Below are positions 43,814 to 52,658 of a stretch of DNA of 64,000 bases, piece after piece; position 1 is the first letter of the stretch, and every line of letters starts with the position of its first letter. A program made the position numbers and the translations under genes. The stretch spans positions 1 to 64,000 of the forward strand of contig JAJRAK010000052.1 of the NCBI GenBank assembly GCA_028682895.1. Direction: 5' to 3'. Source of the DNA: Methanomassiliicoccales archaeon. Its GTDB lineage: Archaea > Thermoplasmatota > Thermoplasmata > Methanomassiliicoccales > UBA472. The notes below the pieces were generated by a model. It did not search any database. It saw only the letters and a program-made list of their open reading frames with translations, and was not told the DNA's origin.

Positions 43814-45970
43814 ATGCGCGGATGGGTCCTGGACTGCTATGCTGACGAAGTGAACAACGAGATGGTCACCTGGGTGAAGACCTCCGGCGGCATGGAGCGC
43901 ATCGCCGACAGGGATTTCCGAGCCTCCTTCTACGTCAAGCCCTCCCCGGACAAGAGAGGGGCGCTGCTGATGGGACTGAAGGAGGCGGGAGTGGAGCATT
44001 GCTGGGAAAAGCACCGCACCTGGCTCTCCGGACCGCTGGAGGACGTGCTCAAGGTGACCCCGCGCGGATATCGGAACCTCGCGCCCCTGGCCAAGACCGT
44101 GGACAAATGGGGATGTCATCGGGACCATACGCTCTTCAACGTGGACCTGAGGATGGACGCGCGCTACTTCCTGCACCGCAAGGTGTTCCCAATGGGATTG
44201 ATGGACGTGGAGAGGTGGAAGAACCTGGACACCCCGTTCCGCCTGGACTATCCAATGCCGGACCTCAGGACCTCGGAGCTGAGCTTGGAGACGTCCGCGC
44301 GGCGGGGCATACCGTCCATGGACGACCGGTTGAAGAGCGTCACCCTCGACGACGTTGTGATCGAAGGGAAGGAGACCGACGTACTGGAACGGCTTCAGGA
44401 GGCCATACGTGAGAGGGACCCGGACGTGCTGGTGACGGACGGAGGGGACAGCTTTCATCTGCCGTTCCTGGAGAAGTGCGCCCAGCGCAACGAGATGGAA
44501 CTGGAGCTGGGTAGAGAGGAGGGAAAGCGCTTGGGAAAAGGAAAGAGCTACTTCACTTATGGGCGCATCCTATACAAACCGCCGGCATACAAGCTGCGCG
44601 GGCGGATGCATCTGGACAAAGGCTCATCGTTCATATTCCAAGAGGGCGGGATGCCGGGGCTGGCCGACCTGAGCCGCATGTCGAGGATATCGCCGCAGGA
44701 TATGGCCCGCATGTCGCCGGGCAGCGCCATCAGCGCCATGCAGTTGAACGAAGCGATGCGCACTGGTACGCTGGTCATGTGGAAGAAGAACCTGCCGGAG
44801 GACTTCAAGACCGCGGCCGACCTGGTGGCCTCGGACCGAGGAGGACTTATCTACGAACCCAAGGTCGGGCTGCACGAGAAGGTGCATGAGGTGGACTTCA
44901 CCTCCCTCTACCCGAGCATCATGGTGCGCCACAACATCTCGCCGGAGACGCTGAACTGCGAGTGTTGCTCCGGGGCCGGGGAACCGGTGCCTGGGCTCGG
45001 GTACTGGACCTGCTCCAAGAAGGTCGGAATGCTGCCCCGGGTGCTGGAGCCCGTGATCCGTCGCCGCATAGCGCTGAAGCGCCTGAAGAAGGAGGGCGGA
45101 CGGCATGCGGAGATGTACGATCAGCGGGCGAAGGTCCTCAAGTGGTTGCTGGTGACCTGCTTCGGTTATACTGGCTATCGCAACGCTCGCTTCGGGCGGA
45201 TAGAATGCCATGAATCGATCAACGCCCACGGACGGGACATATTGCTGAGATCGGCCGAAATAGCCGAGCGCCGCGGGTTCCGCATCCTGCACGGCATCGT
45301 GGACTCGCTGTGGCTGGAAGGTGACGGGGACGTGGGATCGTACTGTCAGGAGATCGGAATGCGCATGCAGATACCCCTGGCGTACGAGGGCGAGTACAAG
45401 TGGATCGTGTTCCTGCCCAACCTGACGAACGGCGCCGGCGCATTGAACCGTTATTATGGCGCGTTCCAGGACGGGGAGGTCAAGATCAGAGGGATAGCGT
45501 TGCGGAGGAGGGACACCTGCATCCTGGCCCGGGACCTTCAGCAGGGCATGCTGGACCGTTTGTCGTCGGGGGAGGACGCCGAGGGCTTCCGTCACCGCAT
45601 ACCGGAGGCGCTGGACGTCCTGGACGGTCATATGAGAAAGCTCAGGGACGGTTCCGCTCCGTTGGAGAAGCTGGTGCTGTCCAGGCGCATCACCCGCGAG
45701 CTTTCGGAGTACCGGCAGAGGAACGACCAGTACCGGGCGTTGTGCCAGTTGGAGGACCAGGGATTCCGCACGCCACCTGGAGAGGCCGTCGAGTTCATCA
45801 TGACCAAGGGGAAGGAGGTCAAGGTGGCGCAGTTCATGGACGGGGAGGAGGAGTATGACGCCGAACGTTACGCTGAGCTTCTCTTCCGTGCTGCTGGTGA
45901 GCTCTTATCGCCGTTCGAGCTGGGCCAGGACCGCCTACGCGATTTCTATCGCAGGAACGGGACGAAGTAA
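43814..45970 (+). CDS. Family B DNA polymerase with degenerate proofreading exonuclease (PolB2-like)
   Basis: A 718-residue polymerase. Motif A is DFTSLYPSIM with D361; motif B is KWLLVTCFGYTGYRNARFG with K443; motif C is HGIVDSLW, where the first Asp of DTD is replaced but the catalytic D497 stays. Polymerisation is therefore plausible. Exo I reads LSLET (S157 in place of Asp), Exo II reads DSFHLPFL (H215 in place of Asp), and Exo III's YxxxD is not seen; instead SPGSAISAMQ occurs, so proofreading is lost. The C-terminal QDRLRDFY (Q705, L708, F711, Y712) is a PCNA-binding motif. It ends overlapping a convergent transporter gene by 25 bases. Confidence 0.88.
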   Translation: MRGWVLDCYADEVNNEMVTWVKTSGGMERIADRDFRASFYVKPSPDKRGALLMGLKEAGVEHCWEKHRTWLSGPLEDVLKVTPRGYRNLAPLAKTVDKWGCHRDHTLFNVDLRMDARYFLHRKVFPMGLMDVERWKNLDTPFRLDYPMPDLRTSELSLETSARRGIPSMDDRLKSVTLDDVVIEGKETDVLERLQEAIRERDPDVLVTDGGDSFHLPFLEKCAQRNEMELELGREEGKRLGKGKSYFTYGRILYKPPAYKLRGRMHLDKGSSFIFQEGGMPGLADLSRMSRISPQDMARMSPGSAISAMQLNEAMRTGTLVMWKKNLPEDFKTAADLVASDRGGLIYEPKVGLHEKVHEVDFTSLYPSIMVRHNISPETLNCECCSGAGEPVPGLGYWTCSKKVGMLPRVLEPVIRRRIALKRLKKEGGRHAEMYDQRAKVLKWLLVTCFGYTGYRNARFGRIECHESINAHGRDILLRSAEIAERRGFRILHGIVDSLWLEGDGDVGSYCQEIGMRMQIPLAYEGEYKWIVFLPNLTNGAGALNRYYGAFQDGEVKIRGIALRRRDTCILARDLQQGMLDRLSSGEDAEGFRHRIPEALDVLDGHMRKLRDGSAPLEKLVLSRRITRELSEYRQRNDQYRALCQLEDQGFRTPPGEAVEFIMTKGKEVKVAQFMDGEEEYDAERYAELLFRAAGELLSPFELGQDRLRDFYRRNGTK

Positions 45971-47481
45971 TAGAGCAGTATCGGCAGGAGCAAGCAGCCA
46001 GTGAGATGCACCCTGCTAACGCCGACCTTTGCCGGTACCATGCCGACCAGTGTGGACAGCATCAGCAGGAGCAGGCCGGCCGGCCCGGCCAGGAAGAACG
46101 ACAGTATCACCATGCCCACGAGCGCGACCCGGTTCATGCGGGTGAGGTCCCGACCCTGCGCCTGGCGCAGCAGCTTGGCGCCCAGCCTCATAGTAATGAT
46201 GTAGGAAAGGAGCGAAGAGATCATCACGCAGAGGAGCAGCGACGGCAGCGAGCTGACGTCGATCGATGGCATGGCCTCCTGCATCGCCAGGAGCGTCCCG
46301 CTCCGTCCTTTTCCCAGGAGCAGCAGCGTCCCCAGCCCCAGCACCGAGGCGGCGGTGGCCACGGACGATACCGTCGAGATGAAACCCTCTGGACCGTCCT
46401 CCCTGGAACGGTGCACCATCGTCGTGAGCACCGCCCCGGCCGTGGCCGTGACGCCTGGAAGGAAGCCGACCAGTCCGCCCATGAACGACCCTTTGAGCGC
46501 CCCGACGACGGACGGCGGTTCGCCTGGTTCGGCATCCTGCGCGGGCATGCGCCCGCTGCTGGAGCCGATGAGCAGCGGCAATCCGAAAAGACCGGTGAAC
46601 AGGGGCATCAGCATGTTGCCCTCCATCCCCTTCCAGATGTCCTCCCCGGGAACGAGGCCGTCCATGGCCATGACGCCCAAGGCACCGGACAGCAGGAAAA
46701 GGACGATGCACCAGACGGTAATGAGGGAGCGGTCCCTGCGAACGGTCCAATGGCCCAGGAGAACTTGCCTCCCCGGCCGGAGCCCTCTTCCTTTTATCGG
46801 GAACGTCTGCAGCGGTGTGCGCACCTGCCAGCGACCTCGCCACCTATACACGTCGCCTATCACCCGGGCGGAATCGCCATGCACCGGAACATGCCTCTTC
46901 AGGGAGATCGTGCTGGTCATGGACGATCGCCCGTCGCGCATGTCCAGTGCTGCTTTTGGATCGCCCTTGCTCCCCTCGGCCCATATCAGCAGGAACGGGA
47001 CGGCCAGCAGAATGAATGGTATCACTGGCGTCAACGAGGTGAGGGCATCTGTGACCTGGACGTGCATGAGAGGCAGAGGCAGCAGCACCAGCATCCCGGC
47101 CATGGCCCCGACCAGACTGCCCTGGGCCGCGGCCTGTAACGCGCTAAGTCCTTTTCCTTCCAATAGCAGACGATGGGATGGAAGCACTGACAAGCATTCC
47201 GTCTCGTCCGGCACGCCCATTATCAATGAGGGTATGAAGTCTAGGAAGGAATGACATATCGCCGCCGAGAGTATCGTGCATGCCAGTAGCAGCGCCGGCG
47301 ATACGGCGCAACCGGTGGTATGGCACATGCTATCGAGTATGGGCGAGAGCGCCGGGACCGTCATGATCAATAGAACGGCAAGCGTGTTCACATGTATGCC
47401 CGGCGCCAGCCCGGACAACGCTCCCAGGGCCATGCCGAACAGGGTGAAGTAGAGCACCATGAGCAGGTCCGCACCGAACAT
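45946..47481 (-). CDS. TctA-like membrane protein (COG1784, DUF112-type)
   Basis: A 511-residue protein with about ten hydrophobic segments. GALSGLAPGIHVNTLAVLL at the N terminus and a later GGLVGFLPGVTATAGAVLTT repeat the family's two pseudo-symmetric Gly/Pro-rich motifs, as in TctA permeases. A hydrophilic insert (residues 178-255) separates the halves. Archaeal members are common, but no TctB/TctC partners are present, so the transported solute is unknown. The gene is convergent with the polymerase gene and divergent from the ABC transporter. Confidence 0.85.
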   Translation of the reverse strand: MFGADLLMVLYFTLFGMALGALSGLAPGIHVNTLAVLLIMTVPALSPILDSMCHTTGCAVSPALLLACTILSAAICHSFLDFIPSLIMGVPDETECLSVLPSHRLLLEGKGLSALQAAAQGSLVGAMAGMLVLLPLPLMHVQVTDALTSLTPVIPFILLAVPFLLIWAEGSKGDPKAALDMRDGRSSMTSTISLKRHVPVHGDSARVIGDVYRWRGRWQVRTPLQTFPIKGRGLRPGRQVLLGHWTVRRDRSLITVWCIVLFLLSGALGVMAMDGLVPGEDIWKGMEGNMLMPLFTGLFGLPLLIGSSSGRMPAQDAEPGEPPSVVGALKGSFMGGLVGFLPGVTATAGAVLTTMVHRSREDGPEGFISTVSSVATAASVLGLGTLLLLGKGRSGTLLAMQEAMPSIDVSSLPSLLLCVMISSLLSYIITMRLGAKLLRQAQGRDLTRMNRVALVGMVILSFFLAGPAGLLLLMLSTLVGMVPAKVGVSRVHLTGCLLLPILLYYFVPFLR

Positions 47482-47546
47482 GGGCGCCCATCCGTCGGCG
47501 TAAGATAGAGGGATGGCCTTGCAGTGATGCTACCGACGCTTATCCC

Positions 47547-47555
47547 TAATATATG
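47547..47555 (+). promoter_or_regulatory. TATA box of the ABC transporter genes
   Basis: TAATATATG is centred 26 bases before ATG 47577. The frame's first ATG (47553) lies inside this element, so 47577 is the likely leaderless start. Confidence 0.6.
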
Positions 47556-47576
47556 AAAGGCCATCCATCATCGTCC

Positions 47577-48485
47577 ATGCCAGCGGTCAGAGCGGAAGGG
47601 TTGACGAAGAAGTACGATGACCTTGTAGCTGTCAACGGCATCGACTTTACCATAGATGAGGGCGAGTGCTTCGGTTTCCTCGGTCCGAACGGAGCGGGGA
47701 AGAGCACCACCATGCGCATGATCCATTGCGGCAGCCCAGTGACCTCCGGCAAGCTGGAAGTGCTGGGCATGGACGTGACCGCGTCCCCGCGCGATATCAA
47801 GGCCGCCATAGGCGTCGCCCCGCAGGAGAACAATCTGGACCCGGACTTTACCGTGCGCCAGAACCTTACCGTCTACGCGCGTTATTTTGACATCCCTAAG
47901 AATGAGGCGATGGTCCGCGCCGATAGGCTGCTGGACTTCATGCAGCTGAGCGAGAAGAAGGACGAGAGAATCCAGGATATCTCCGGCGGCATGAAGAGAA
48001 GGCTCATAATCGCCCGGGCCATGATGAACGACCCCAAGCTGCTGATCCTGGACGAACCGACGACCGGACTGGACCCGCAGGCCAGGCATCTCATCTGGGA
48101 GAGGGTCCGCGAGCTGAAACGGAACAAGGTGACCGTCATACTCACCACCCATTACATGGATGAGGCGGAGCGGCTCTGTGACCGTTTGGTCATAATCGAC
48201 CACGGCAAGATCATACTGCAGGGCAGGCCCAGGGACCTCATTGACGAGGTCATAGGCACGGAAGTGGTCGAGATCGACGTGCCTACGGACGAGATGGAAT
48301 CGTTCGCCAAGGAAAAGGGATGGCAGTATGAGCGGACCATCGACCGCCTGTTGATATACACTGACGAAGGACAGCATGTGGCCGCCGACCTCAAGGGAAG
48401 GTTCTCCATGAGCTACTGCCTGATCAGGAACGCCACCCTGGAGGACGTCTTCCTCCGCACTACCGGCAGGGGGCTGGTCGAATGA
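47577..48485 (+). CDS. ABC transporter ATP-binding protein (DrrA-like)
   Basis: A 302-residue ATPase. The Walker A is FLGPNGAGKST, the ABC signature DISGGMKRRL, and the Walker B LLILDEPTTGLDP, with the H-loop in TTHYMDEAERL. It resembles DrrA/NodI-type exporters for drugs or lipids. A C-terminal part of about 80 residues follows the nucleotide domain. The stop overlaps the permease ATG (ATGA). The substrate cannot be told from sequence. Confidence 0.93.
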   Translation: MPAVRAEGLTKKYDDLVAVNGIDFTIDEGECFGFLGPNGAGKSTTMRMIHCGSPVTSGKLEVLGMDVTASPRDIKAAIGVAPQENNLDPDFTVRQNLTVYARYFDIPKNEAMVRADRLLDFMQLSEKKDERIQDISGGMKRRLIIARAMMNDPKLLILDEPTTGLDPQARHLIWERVRELKRNKVTVILTTHYMDEAERLCDRLVIIDHGKIILQGRPRDLIDEVIGTEVVEIDVPTDEMESFAKEKGWQYERTIDRLLIYTDEGQHVAADLKGRFSMSYCLIRNATLEDVFLRTTGRGLVE

Positions 48486-49270
48486 GCATGCCCCTCAACA
48501 TATCCTGGCGCTCCATCGCCCTGTGGAAAAGGAACAGGGACGTGTTCCTCCATACCTGGAAGACGAACTTCGTGCCGCCGTTCCTGGAGCCGATATTGTA
48601 CCTGGTGGCCATGGGAATGGGCTTCGGGGCGCTGATACAGGGCGATATAGAGTATCACGGCCAGAGCGTGGAGTACATCAAGTTCCTGGCCCCTGGCCTC
48701 GTGGCCATAAGCATCATGTACGGGGCCTTCTTCGAGTGCACCTACAGTTCGTTCGTGCGCATGTACTACCAGAAGACATTCGACGCCATCATGGCGACCC
48801 CGTTATCATTGGAGGACATCATCGCAGGCGAGATCCTCTGGGGCGCCACCAAGAGCTTCATCAACGCCACCATCGTGCTGCTCGTCATCTCGGTGCTCGG
48901 TTACGCCACGCTGCCCGGGCTCTTGCTGATACCTGTGATCGCATTCGTGGGCGGGCTCATGTTCGCCTCACTGGCGATGCTGTTCACCGCGCTGGTGCCG
49001 AACATGGACTCGTTCAATTACCCGTTCTTCCTGTTCATAACGCCCATGTTCCTGTTCAGCGGGACGTTCTTCCCGCTCAGCGTGCTGCCGCAGTGGGGCC
49101 AGGACCTGGCGATGACATTGCCGCTGACACATATATCCAACATGGTGCGTGACCTATCGTACAACATGTTCAGCACCGATGTGGCACTGGGAGCGGTCTA
49201 TATCGTCATATTGACCGCGGTTACTTTCGTGGCCTCGGTGCAATTGATGAAGAAGAGATTGATCAACTGA
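48482..49270 (+). CDS. ABC-2 type permease (DrrB-like)
   Basis: A 262-residue membrane protein with six predicted helices. The N-terminal helix follows KRNRDVFLHTWKTNFVPPFLEPILYLVAMGMG, and LFITPMFLFSGTFFPLSVLP is the family's mid-segment. It forms the membrane half of the exporter with the upstream ATPase. The last eight bases overlap the convergent phosphoribosyltransferase gene. Confidence 0.9.
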   Translation: MSMPLNISWRSIALWKRNRDVFLHTWKTNFVPPFLEPILYLVAMGMGFGALIQGDIEYHGQSVEYIKFLAPGLVAISIMYGAFFECTYSSFVRMYYQKTFDAIMATPLSLEDIIAGEILWGATKSFINATIVLLVISVLGYATLPGLLLIPVIAFVGGLMFASLAMLFTALVPNMDSFNYPFFLFITPMFLFSGTFFPLSVLPQWGQDLAMTLPLTHISNMVRDLSYNMFSTDVALGAVYIVILTAVTFVASVQLMKKRLIN

Positions 49271-49820
49271 GCACGCGCACCTTACCATCGCGCATCTCGA
49301 CGCGCACCAGCGTCTTGATCTTCTGTCCCAGCTCGGCCTCCATCTCCGCCAGCCGGTCCGTCTTCTGCACCACGATGATGACGTCCACGACCGTCACGCC
49401 CATGAGCTTGAACGCTTGCACCATGGCCTTCAGCGTCCCTCCGGTGCTGAGCACGTCGTCAACGATGACCACGCGGTCACCTTTCTTCAGACCGTTGATG
49501 AAAAGCTCCTTCTCGGAATAACCGGTCGTCTGGTGCACGCTGACCTCGCCCGGAAGCCCGTACTTCCTTTTTCGTACGACATTGTAAGGAATTCCGGTCT
49601 GCAAAGAGAGAGGCACCATCAGAGGGATGGCCATGGCCTCGGCGCCCACGATGTAATCGCACCTGAAGTCCCCCAGCACGAGCATGCGGTCCAGAACCTC
49701 CTGCAGGACCTTGGGGTCCATGGAGGGGATGCCGTCCGTGATGGGGTGAACGAAGTATTGGTATTCGCCGAATCGGACCACATCGCTCCGTTCCAAGCTT
49801 TCCTTGAGCTTTTCCAACAT
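49263..49820 (-). CDS. hpt: Hypoxanthine/guanine phosphoribosyltransferase (archaeal type)
   Basis: A 185-residue PRTase. The PRPP site is VVIVDDVLSTGGTLKAM near residue 118. The N-terminal SLERSDVVRFGEYQYFVHPITDG region matches archaeal Hpt. It converts hypoxanthine or guanine to the nucleotide. ATG 49820 has GGAGAA upstream and the TATA-like CAATTAATG about 30 bases before. The frame stays open for 49 further codons (to 49967) but shows no homology I recognise. A purine salvage group follows upstream on the same strand. Confidence 0.87.
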   Translation of the reverse strand: MLEKLKESLERSDVVRFGEYQYFVHPITDGIPSMDPKVLQEVLDRMLVLGDFRCDYIVGAEAMAIPLMVPLSLQTGIPYNVVRKRKYGLPGEVSVHQTTGYSEKELFINGLKKGDRVVIVDDVLSTGGTLKAMVQAFKLMGVTVVDVIIVVQKTDRLAEMEAELGQKIKTLVRVEMRDGKVRVLS

Positions 49821-50019
49821 GTTCTCCGTGCGACATTGCTCGGCAGGCTCATTAATTGTATCGTTCCGAAGAGAACGTCGTGGGACCAGCTTCACTTCGG
49901 CATGGAGCTCGATGTGGGAGAGGGAAAGTAATTGGCGCACAGCGGCGCCCGTGACCTTGTGGTGCACCTCATCTCCGTCGAAGGTGACGAGGTCGGTCTG
50001 GAGATGTGATCTGCCTCGA

Positions 50020-50679
50020 TCACGCCTTGTACCACTTGGCGCCCTTCTTATGGACCTTGCCGGTGGCGGCCAGATGCCTCAGGGTGCGCCTCAGCAGCTC
50101 CTCCGGGACGTCTATCTGGAACTGGTCCTTGAACCCTTTCTGTATGCCCGTGACGGTCTTCGGCTCGTATAGGGTCTTGGGCAGGATGGTCCTCAGGTCC
50201 TCGTGCAGGTTCCAGGGGAAGATGAACCAGGTCCAGTCCTCATCTGGCACCTCGACCTCGTAGTAGTCCGGTTCTTTCTTGGAATGGGTGATGTGCAGGA
50301 GGGTGGCGGTGCGGACCTCCTTGGGTCCCATGGTCTTAAGATGCTGCTCCGCCAAGATGAGGCTCTCGCCGGTGTCGGTGATGTCGTCGACGATCAGGAC
50401 GGACTCGCCGGCGATGCTGGCATTGAGCTCTTGGGTCAGGAGCGCCTTGCCATCGGTGCTGGCGGTGACGCCCCAGTGCTCGGTCTTGACCGCGTAGAGG
50501 CGCTTCACCTGGAGATGGTCACATATCACGCGGGCGGGCACCCACCCTCCCCGGGTGAGGCCGATGACGACCGTCGGTCGGAAACCGTTGTCCGCGATAT
50601 CATAGGCCACGGCCTCGGTCCATTTGGCTATCTCGTCCCAGGTCAGTATGCGGCACTTGAAGCTCTCAACTTTGTCCAT
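50020..50679 (-). CDS. Phosphoribosyltransferase with C-terminal winged-helix-like region (COG2236-like)
   Basis: A 219-residue protein. The PRPP loop is SVLIVDDITDTGESL near residue 93, and VVIGLTRGGWVPARV near 37 is the hood strand. About 50 C-terminal residues (ELLRRTLRHLAATGKVHKKG) read like a winged helix, which hints at nucleic-acid binding or regulation. Related archaeal proteins are described as xanthine/guanine-type PRTases; the exact base is unsure. It lies between hpt and adenine deaminase on the same strand. Confidence 0.82.
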   Translation of the reverse strand: MDKVESFKCRILTWDEIAKWTEAVAYDIADNGFRPTVVIGLTRGGWVPARVICDHLQVKRLYAVKTEHWGVTASTDGKALLTQELNASIAGESVLIVDDITDTGESLILAEQHLKTMGPKEVRTATLLHITHSKKEPDYYEVEVPDEDWTWFIFPWNLHEDLRTILPKTLYEPKTVTGIQKGFKDQFQIDVPEELLRRTLRHLAATGKVHKKGAKWYKA

Positions 50680-50743
50680 CGGATCATCTCACCAGGGAAC
50701 GGCCCTGGCGGTCTGCAACCTGCATTGATGAAGATATACCTTT

Positions 50744-52369
50744 TCAGAGAAGGGGCGACACGAACTCCGCCTTTCTGACGTCGAACAGTCCGAAGTTGCT
50801 TATCTTGAGCTCGGGCACCACCAATAGGGATTGGAACGAGAGTGTGCTGAACGGCGCTGGTAGGGCACACCCCATCCCATTGAGCATGTCCATCAATATC
50901 GTCTCTTGGGCTGATACCGTGCCTACCGAGGCGGAGCTCATGAGCCCGGCCACGTCCAGTGGTAGCTGTTCCATCAGTTCTCCGTCCACGACGGCATGAC
51001 CGCCGCTGTGCGACACGGCGTTGATCGCTTTTGCCATGTCCACGGGGGACGCTCCTACGGAGAGCAGATGATGGGAATCGTGGGCCACTGACGAGGCGAG
51101 CGCACCACGCTTGAGGCCGAACCCTTTGATAAAACCGAGCACAGGCGGTCCTACCGCATATCGGTCCACGAGCGCCAGCAGCAGCACGTCCTGGCGGATG
51201 TCCGCCTGTATCCGTCCGTTGACGACCGGAAGCTCGGTGAGCACGCATCCGCTCTCTATGCTGTCCCGATGGACCTCGATCACCCGCACCGCCGCACTGT
51301 CCCCTCCGGCCGATAGGGTAAGCTCGTTCGCGGAACGGTCCTGAGGAGCGATGGCCAACACGGTCCTTTTCGGTTCCGCGCTGAAGAGCGGCCGGCCGTC
51401 CTTGGCCACCAGTTCCCCGTTGATGTACACCTCGCGCACCTTGAAGTCCTTGAGGTCGTCGACGATCACCAGGTCAGCGGTGCGTCCGACGCCGATGCTC
51501 CCTCCAGGCAGACTGTAATGCCAGGCGGGCCAGGACGTCACCGCTTTTATGGCGTGCATGGGGCTCATTCCCATCGAGACCGCCTTTCGCAGCAGGACAT
51601 CGATGTGTCCATTGACCAGGTCCTTGGCCCGCAGGTCGTCGGAGACCAGCATGCACTCGTTCGCCTTGGCGAACGACATGAGCTTGGCCATATCCCTGGA
51701 GGCGCTGCCTTCCCGCACCTGGATCCACATGCCCAGGAAGTATTTCTCCTCGGCCTCGTCGGAAGTGGTGCATTCGTGATCGGTGGAGATCCCGGCGTTG
51801 ATGTACTTGACCAACGGTCTGCCTATCAGGCCGGGGCAGTGCCCGTCTACCTTCTTCCAGTACTTCTTGGTGGCCTTGATCTTCTCGATGATGCCCGGAT
51901 CGCCCTCCAGCACGCCCTGGAAGTCCATGACCTCTCCCAGCGCGACGAAGCGGCGGTCCTCCAACATGCTCTCGATCTCCTTCACACCGATGACCGCCCC
52001 CGACGTCTCGTATTTGGTGGCCGGGACGCACGAAGGGGCGGTGAAATTAAAACGCAACGGGACGCTTTCCGCGTCCAGGAGCATGTAGGCGATGCCGGTC
52101 ATGCCTATCACGTTGGCGATCTCATGAGGGTCCGAGACCGTGGCGGTCGTACCGTGAGGAACGGCCGCCTCTGCGAACCGAGAGGGGCATAGATAGGACG
52201 ATTCGATGTGGATATGGGCATCAATCAGTCCGGGCAAGAGGAAGTGCTGGGGCGCCTCTGCCATATGTGTGATCTCAATGAACTTCCCGCCCTCCATGAC
52301 CACCTTGGACGGGACTATCTTGCCGTTGATCACGTCCACTAGTTGCCCGGCGACCTCGACCCTTGCCAT
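50744..52369 (-). CDS. ade: Adenine deaminase
   Basis: A 541-residue amidohydrolase that turns adenine into hypoxanthine, the substrate of the nearby hpt. LPGLIDAHIHIESSYLCPSR near residue 44 holds the metal-binding His pair; HGTTATVSDPHEIANV and later YINAGISTDHECTTSDEA are further family marks. A C-terminal domain of about 200 residues has SVAHDSHHLLSVG, also typical. With hpt it completes a salvage path from adenine to IMP. Confidence 0.93.
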   Translation of the reverse strand: MARVEVAGQLVDVINGKIVPSKVVMEGGKFIEITHMAEAPQHFLLPGLIDAHIHIESSYLCPSRFAEAAVPHGTTATVSDPHEIANVIGMTGIAYMLLDAESVPLRFNFTAPSCVPATKYETSGAVIGVKEIESMLEDRRFVALGEVMDFQGVLEGDPGIIEKIKATKKYWKKVDGHCPGLIGRPLVKYINAGISTDHECTTSDEAEEKYFLGMWIQVREGSASRDMAKLMSFAKANECMLVSDDLRAKDLVNGHIDVLLRKAVSMGMSPMHAIKAVTSWPAWHYSLPGGSIGVGRTADLVIVDDLKDFKVREVYINGELVAKDGRPLFSAEPKRTVLAIAPQDRSANELTLSAGGDSAAVRVIEVHRDSIESGCVLTELPVVNGRIQADIRQDVLLLALVDRYAVGPPVLGFIKGFGLKRGALASSVAHDSHHLLSVGASPVDMAKAINAVSHSGGHAVVDGELMEQLPLDVAGLMSSASVGTVSAQETILMDMLNGMGCALPAPFSTLSFQSLLVVPELKISNFGLFDVRKAEFVSPLL

Positions 52370-52429
52370 GGATGGTACTCAGAGCTAGCAGGACAAAAAC
52401 CTTTTCACCGCACCCGGCGATGTTCAAGC

Positions 52430-52657
52430 GTGACCTATCCCAGAGAGGTCCTGAACCGCATCAAGTGGGTAAAGGGGGGACTGTCTGACGTGATAGTTAC
52501 GTATGTCCACAGGGGCGCCCCTGATGATATGGCCATGATAAAGGGGGAGGACATTGTGGAACTAGGCAGGTCGTTCTTCCGCGTTGGGGAGAGCCATGTA
52601 CCATACCACAGGATAATAAAAATAGAGAATGACGGGGAAGAGGTTTATCGCGCCTAG
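52430..52657 (+). CDS. UPF0248/DUF504 family protein
   Basis: A 75-residue protein from GTG 52430, reading MTYPREVLNRIKWVKGGLSDV and ending HRIIKIENDGEEVYRA. This matches the small archaeal DUF504 family, thought to bind RNA. The start is GTG because the only nearby ATG (52420) is out of frame. The stop is TAG. The function is unproven. Confidence 0.83.
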   Translation: MTYPREVLNRIKWVKGGLSDVIVTYVHRGAPDDMAMIKGEDIVELGRSFFRVGESHVPYHRIIKIENDGEEVYRA

Positions 52658-52658
52658 C

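Noticed and set aside
47553-47576. ATG 47553 as the ABC ATPase start
   Set aside because: It lies within the TATA element; ATG 47577, at 26 bases from the TATA centre, is a better leaderless start.
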